Below, in pieces: positions 62,323-64,000 of a DNA stretch of 64,000 bases (the stretch's first letter is position 1; the number at the start of each line of letters is the position of its first letter). The notes below the pieces were generated by a model. That model searched no databases. It had not been told where the DNA came from and saw only the letters and a program-made list of their open reading frames with translations. The stretch is from Allocoprobacillus sp002160865 (GTDB lineage Bacteria > Bacillota_I > Bacilli_A > Erysipelotrichales > Coprobacillaceae). Location of the stretch: the NCBI RefSeq assembly GCF_042850985.1, contig NZ_AP031415.1:992001-1056000 (forward strand). The letters run 5' to 3'. A program made the position numbers and the translations under genes.

Positions 62323-62874
62323 ATGATGAAAAATGTTATGCGAGTAGAATACTCAATTAGAAACATGTGTATGCTTGCGATGTTTATGGCGATTACACTT
62401 GTTTTAAGTTATGTCAATGAAGTGATTCCTTCACTGCCACAAGGTGGAACGATTTCAGTTGATGTTATTGCGATTATGTTATGTGGATATTTGATGGGAG
62501 CCGGTTATGGGGTGATCTGTGGTGTTGGTGTCGCTTTATTGCAATTTGTATTAGGAATTGCTCAATATTATGGGCCATGGTCAGTTTTGCTTGACTATGT
62601 TTTACCGCTGGCAGTTTGTGGTTTAACACCATTAATCAAAACTCAAAAAATAGGTCATATTTCCATTTGCTGGGGTGTTGTTTTTGTTATGTTTTTAAAA
62701 TATTTATCGCATTTTGCATCAGGGGCATTCTTGTTTGCCAGTTACGCTCCTGAAGGTATGAATCCTATTGTTTATTCATTAAGATATAATGCGATTTATG
62801 TTGCTCCAACGCTTATATTATGTATGATTGTTGTTCCATTATTATATTCACGTTTAAAAAATGCTTTTCACTAA
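62323..62874 (+). CDS. thiT: Thiamine ECF transporter S component ThiT
   Basis: 183 residues, six membrane helices. PSLPQGGTISVDVIAIMLCG and YYGPWSVLLDYVLPLAVCGL match ThiT, where the conserved Trp stacks on thiamine. It works with the shared ECF A/A'/T module, not encoded here. TPP riboswitch upstream. Confidence 0.93.
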   Translation: MMKNVMRVEYSIRNMCMLAMFMAITLVLSYVNEVIPSLPQGGTISVDVIAIMLCGYLMGAGYGVICGVGVALLQFVLGIAQYYGPWSVLLDYVLPLAVCGLTPLIKTQKIGHISICWGVVFVMFLKYLSHFASGAFLFASYAPEGMNPIVYSLRYNAIYVAPTLILCMIVVPLLYSRLKNAFH

Positions 62875-62899
62875 TCTCTCTTTATGAGAGATTTTTTAA
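62873..62899 (+). terminator. Terminator after thiT
   Basis: AATCTCTC/GAGAGATT stem, 5-nt loop, T-run. Confidence 0.88.
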
Positions 62900-62981
62900 T
62901 ACGTTAGAAAATAGTAAATTTACTTTAAAAAAGAGGTGAACTTGTGTATAATAATTCTGTTATAGAAAGAGGTTATTGATT

Positions 62982-63545
62982 ATGAATAAGACATTTGTTG
63001 GTCAAAATATCCTTATTCATTGTTATAAACATGATGGAAGTATTCATCGCTGCTGGGATAAAGGGCTTGTTTTAGAGGAAACACCACATCATTTTATTGT
63101 TGTCAACAATAGAACGCTTGTAACAGAAGCTGATGGTCGTAAATGGTATACAAGAGAACCAGCCATATGTTATTTCCCTAAGCGAAAATGGTATAATGTG
63201 ATTTGTATGATTCGTAAGACAGGGGTACATTTTTATTGTAATATCGCATCTCCAACGTTATATGATGGTGAAGCCTTGAAATATATTGATTATGATTTAG
63301 ATTTAAAGGTTTTTCCTGATTATAAATATAAGATTTTAGATGAAGAAGAATATCAGCAGCATAAAGCTGCTATGAATTATAGTGATGAATTGGATGATAT
63401 ATTACATCTTCAGCTTTCACAATTGATTGATATGGCGATGAATATGTCAGGACCTTTTAGACCGGGTTTTGCACAACACTGGTATCATTATTATCAAAGT
63501 GGAAATTATAGAAAAAGGAGAGGTCATCATGGATTTTCAAAATGA
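62982..63545 (+). CDS. ntdP: Nucleoside tri/diphosphate phosphatase (DUF402, YgaC/NtdP-like)
   Basis: 187 residues from ATG 62982 (AAAGAGG upstream). DUF402 pattern: YKHDGSIHRCWDKGLVLEET, then VVNNRTLVTEADGRKWYTRE, PAICYFPKRKWYNVICM, and YDLDLKVFPDYKYKILDEEE with the metal-binding Asp residues. It hydrolyses NTPs and NDPs. The tsaE start lies inside its last codons. Confidence 0.85.
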   Translation: MNKTFVGQNILIHCYKHDGSIHRCWDKGLVLEETPHHFIVVNNRTLVTEADGRKWYTREPAICYFPKRKWYNVICMIRKTGVHFYCNIASPTLYDGEALKYIDYDLDLKVFPDYKYKILDEEEYQQHKAAMNYSDELDDILHLQLSQLIDMAMNMSGPFRPGFAQHWYHYYQSGNYRKRRGHHGFSK

Positions 63546-63978
63546 ACAGGATATGATTGATTTTGGAGAAGAACTGGCAAAACATTTATTTCCGAATACT
63601 GTGATTACATTAGAAGGAGAATTGGGTGTTGGGAAAACAACTTTTACAAAAGGAATAGGAAAAGGATTAGGGGTGACAAAGATTATTAATTCACCTACTT
63701 TTACGATTGTTAAGGAATATCAAGGAAAAGTGCCATTCTATCATTTTGATGCTTATCGTTTAGAAGGAGAAAATGAAGAACTGGGATTTGAAGAAATGTT
63801 TGAAGATGGTGGTGTCTGTGTCATTGAGTGGCCAATGTATATTCAAGATATACTTCCAGACAATAGATTAGAAATTCATATGACAAAAAATAAAGATCAG
63901 ACTCGTCATATGACTTTTATTGCACATGGTCAACAATATCAGCAATTATTAAAGGAGATGAACATATGTTGCAATTAA
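63529..63978 (+). CDS. tsaE: tRNA t6A biosynthesis ATPase TsaE
   Basis: 149 residues from ATG 63529 with AAAGGAGAGG upstream. P-loop ITLEGELGVGKTTFTKGIG, SPTFTIVKEY and FYHFDAYRLE, then ICVIEWP-like VCVIEWPMYI. It drives turnover of the TsaB/TsaD complex that makes t6A37 of tRNAs. Overlaps ntdP by 17 bp and tsaB by 13 bp. Confidence 0.95.
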   Translation: MDFQNEQDMIDFGEELAKHLFPNTVITLEGELGVGKTTFTKGIGKGLGVTKIINSPTFTIVKEYQGKVPFYHFDAYRLEGENEELGFEEMFEDGGVCVIEWPMYIQDILPDNRLEIHMTKNKDQTRHMTFIAHGQQYQQLLKEMNICCN

Positions 63979-64000
63979 TCATGGATACATCTAATCAATA
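63966..64000 (+). CDS. tsaB: TsaB N-terminus, cut by window end
   Basis: Only the first codons are visible, MLQLIMDTSNQ, matching the TsaB start (xxLAIDTS). The ATG lies inside the tsaE end, as in many Bacillota. Assignment is mainly from the overlap and motif. Confidence 0.75.
   Translation, partial: MLQLIMDTSNQ

Noticed and set aside
60858..62366. 502-codon acetate kinase
   Set aside because: AckA starts MAKIIAVNAGSSS at 62048 after GGGAGG; the upstream part overlaps the TPP riboswitch complement.
1..64000. CRISPR arrays, insertion sequences, prophage or integrase genes
   Set aside because: No regularly spaced repeats, transposase or integrase motifs were found on either strand.

Overview
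The window is a gene-dense, AT-rich chromosomal segment from a low-GC Gram-positive bacterium (Bacillota). The evidence is strong GGAGG-type ribosome binding sites, two T-box leaders, a glmS ribozyme, a TPP riboswitch and a conserved alaS-ireB-ruvX-yrzB...mltG-trmR-trhP1-trhP2-udk-greA cluster. Overall protein character and the Cna-type surface protein with a VKTGD tail suggest a gut member of the Erysipelotrichia/Coprobacillus group, but that placement is inference. No rRNA, CRISPR array, transposase or phage gene was seen. Two tRNAs (Ser-GCT, Asp-GTC) are present.

Region 1-17.4 kb is accessory and rich in defence and nucleic-acid genes. It opens inside an SMC-like ATPase and its Toprim partner, which match JetC and JetD of a type II Wadjet anti-plasmid system (jetA and jetB would lie upstream). 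Then come a 58-codon ORF, an S51-type peptidase-like gene, an unknown gene paired with an Mrr restriction endonuclease, a probable structured small RNA with its own strong promoter, a HAD-domain protein of the RNA-repair-associated kind, a three-gene operon of unrecognised proteins, a SWIM-SNF2 helicase paired with an RNA-polymerase-alpha-CTD-like protein, a metallophosphoesterase, an RNA 2'-phosphotransferase (KptA), a WYL regulator and a free-standing HIRAN protein. This is the part most likely to hold undescribed biology.

Region 17.5-34.9 kb is mixed housekeeping and metabolism: a UcpA-like dehydrogenase, a DUF554 membrane protein, an unusual G3E GTPase, BirA, a DUF4375 protein, an acyl carrier protein, CorA, a MocR regulator divergent from a GH4 phospho-glucosidase, the tRNAs, NudF, an RluC/D-type pseudouridine synthase, glucokinase, MnmA, RecD2, an AI-2E-family permease, a Na/Pi cotransporter and a DHFR-like reductase.

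Region 35-45.5 kb is the conserved alaS to greA cluster, which joins aminoacylation, tRNA wobble modification (TrhP1/TrhP2/TrmR), murein processing and transcript cleavage. An Ala T-box sits ahead of alaS.

Region 45.5-64 kb holds small membrane and PTS genes, a T-box-controlled ABC importer whose specifier does not read as Trp, a ZIP metal transporter, a TPR-like protein, ribozyme-controlled glmS, AzlCD, a 1371-residue thioester/Cna-repeat surface protein, ackA, TPP-controlled thiT, ntdP, tsaE and the first codons of tsaB.
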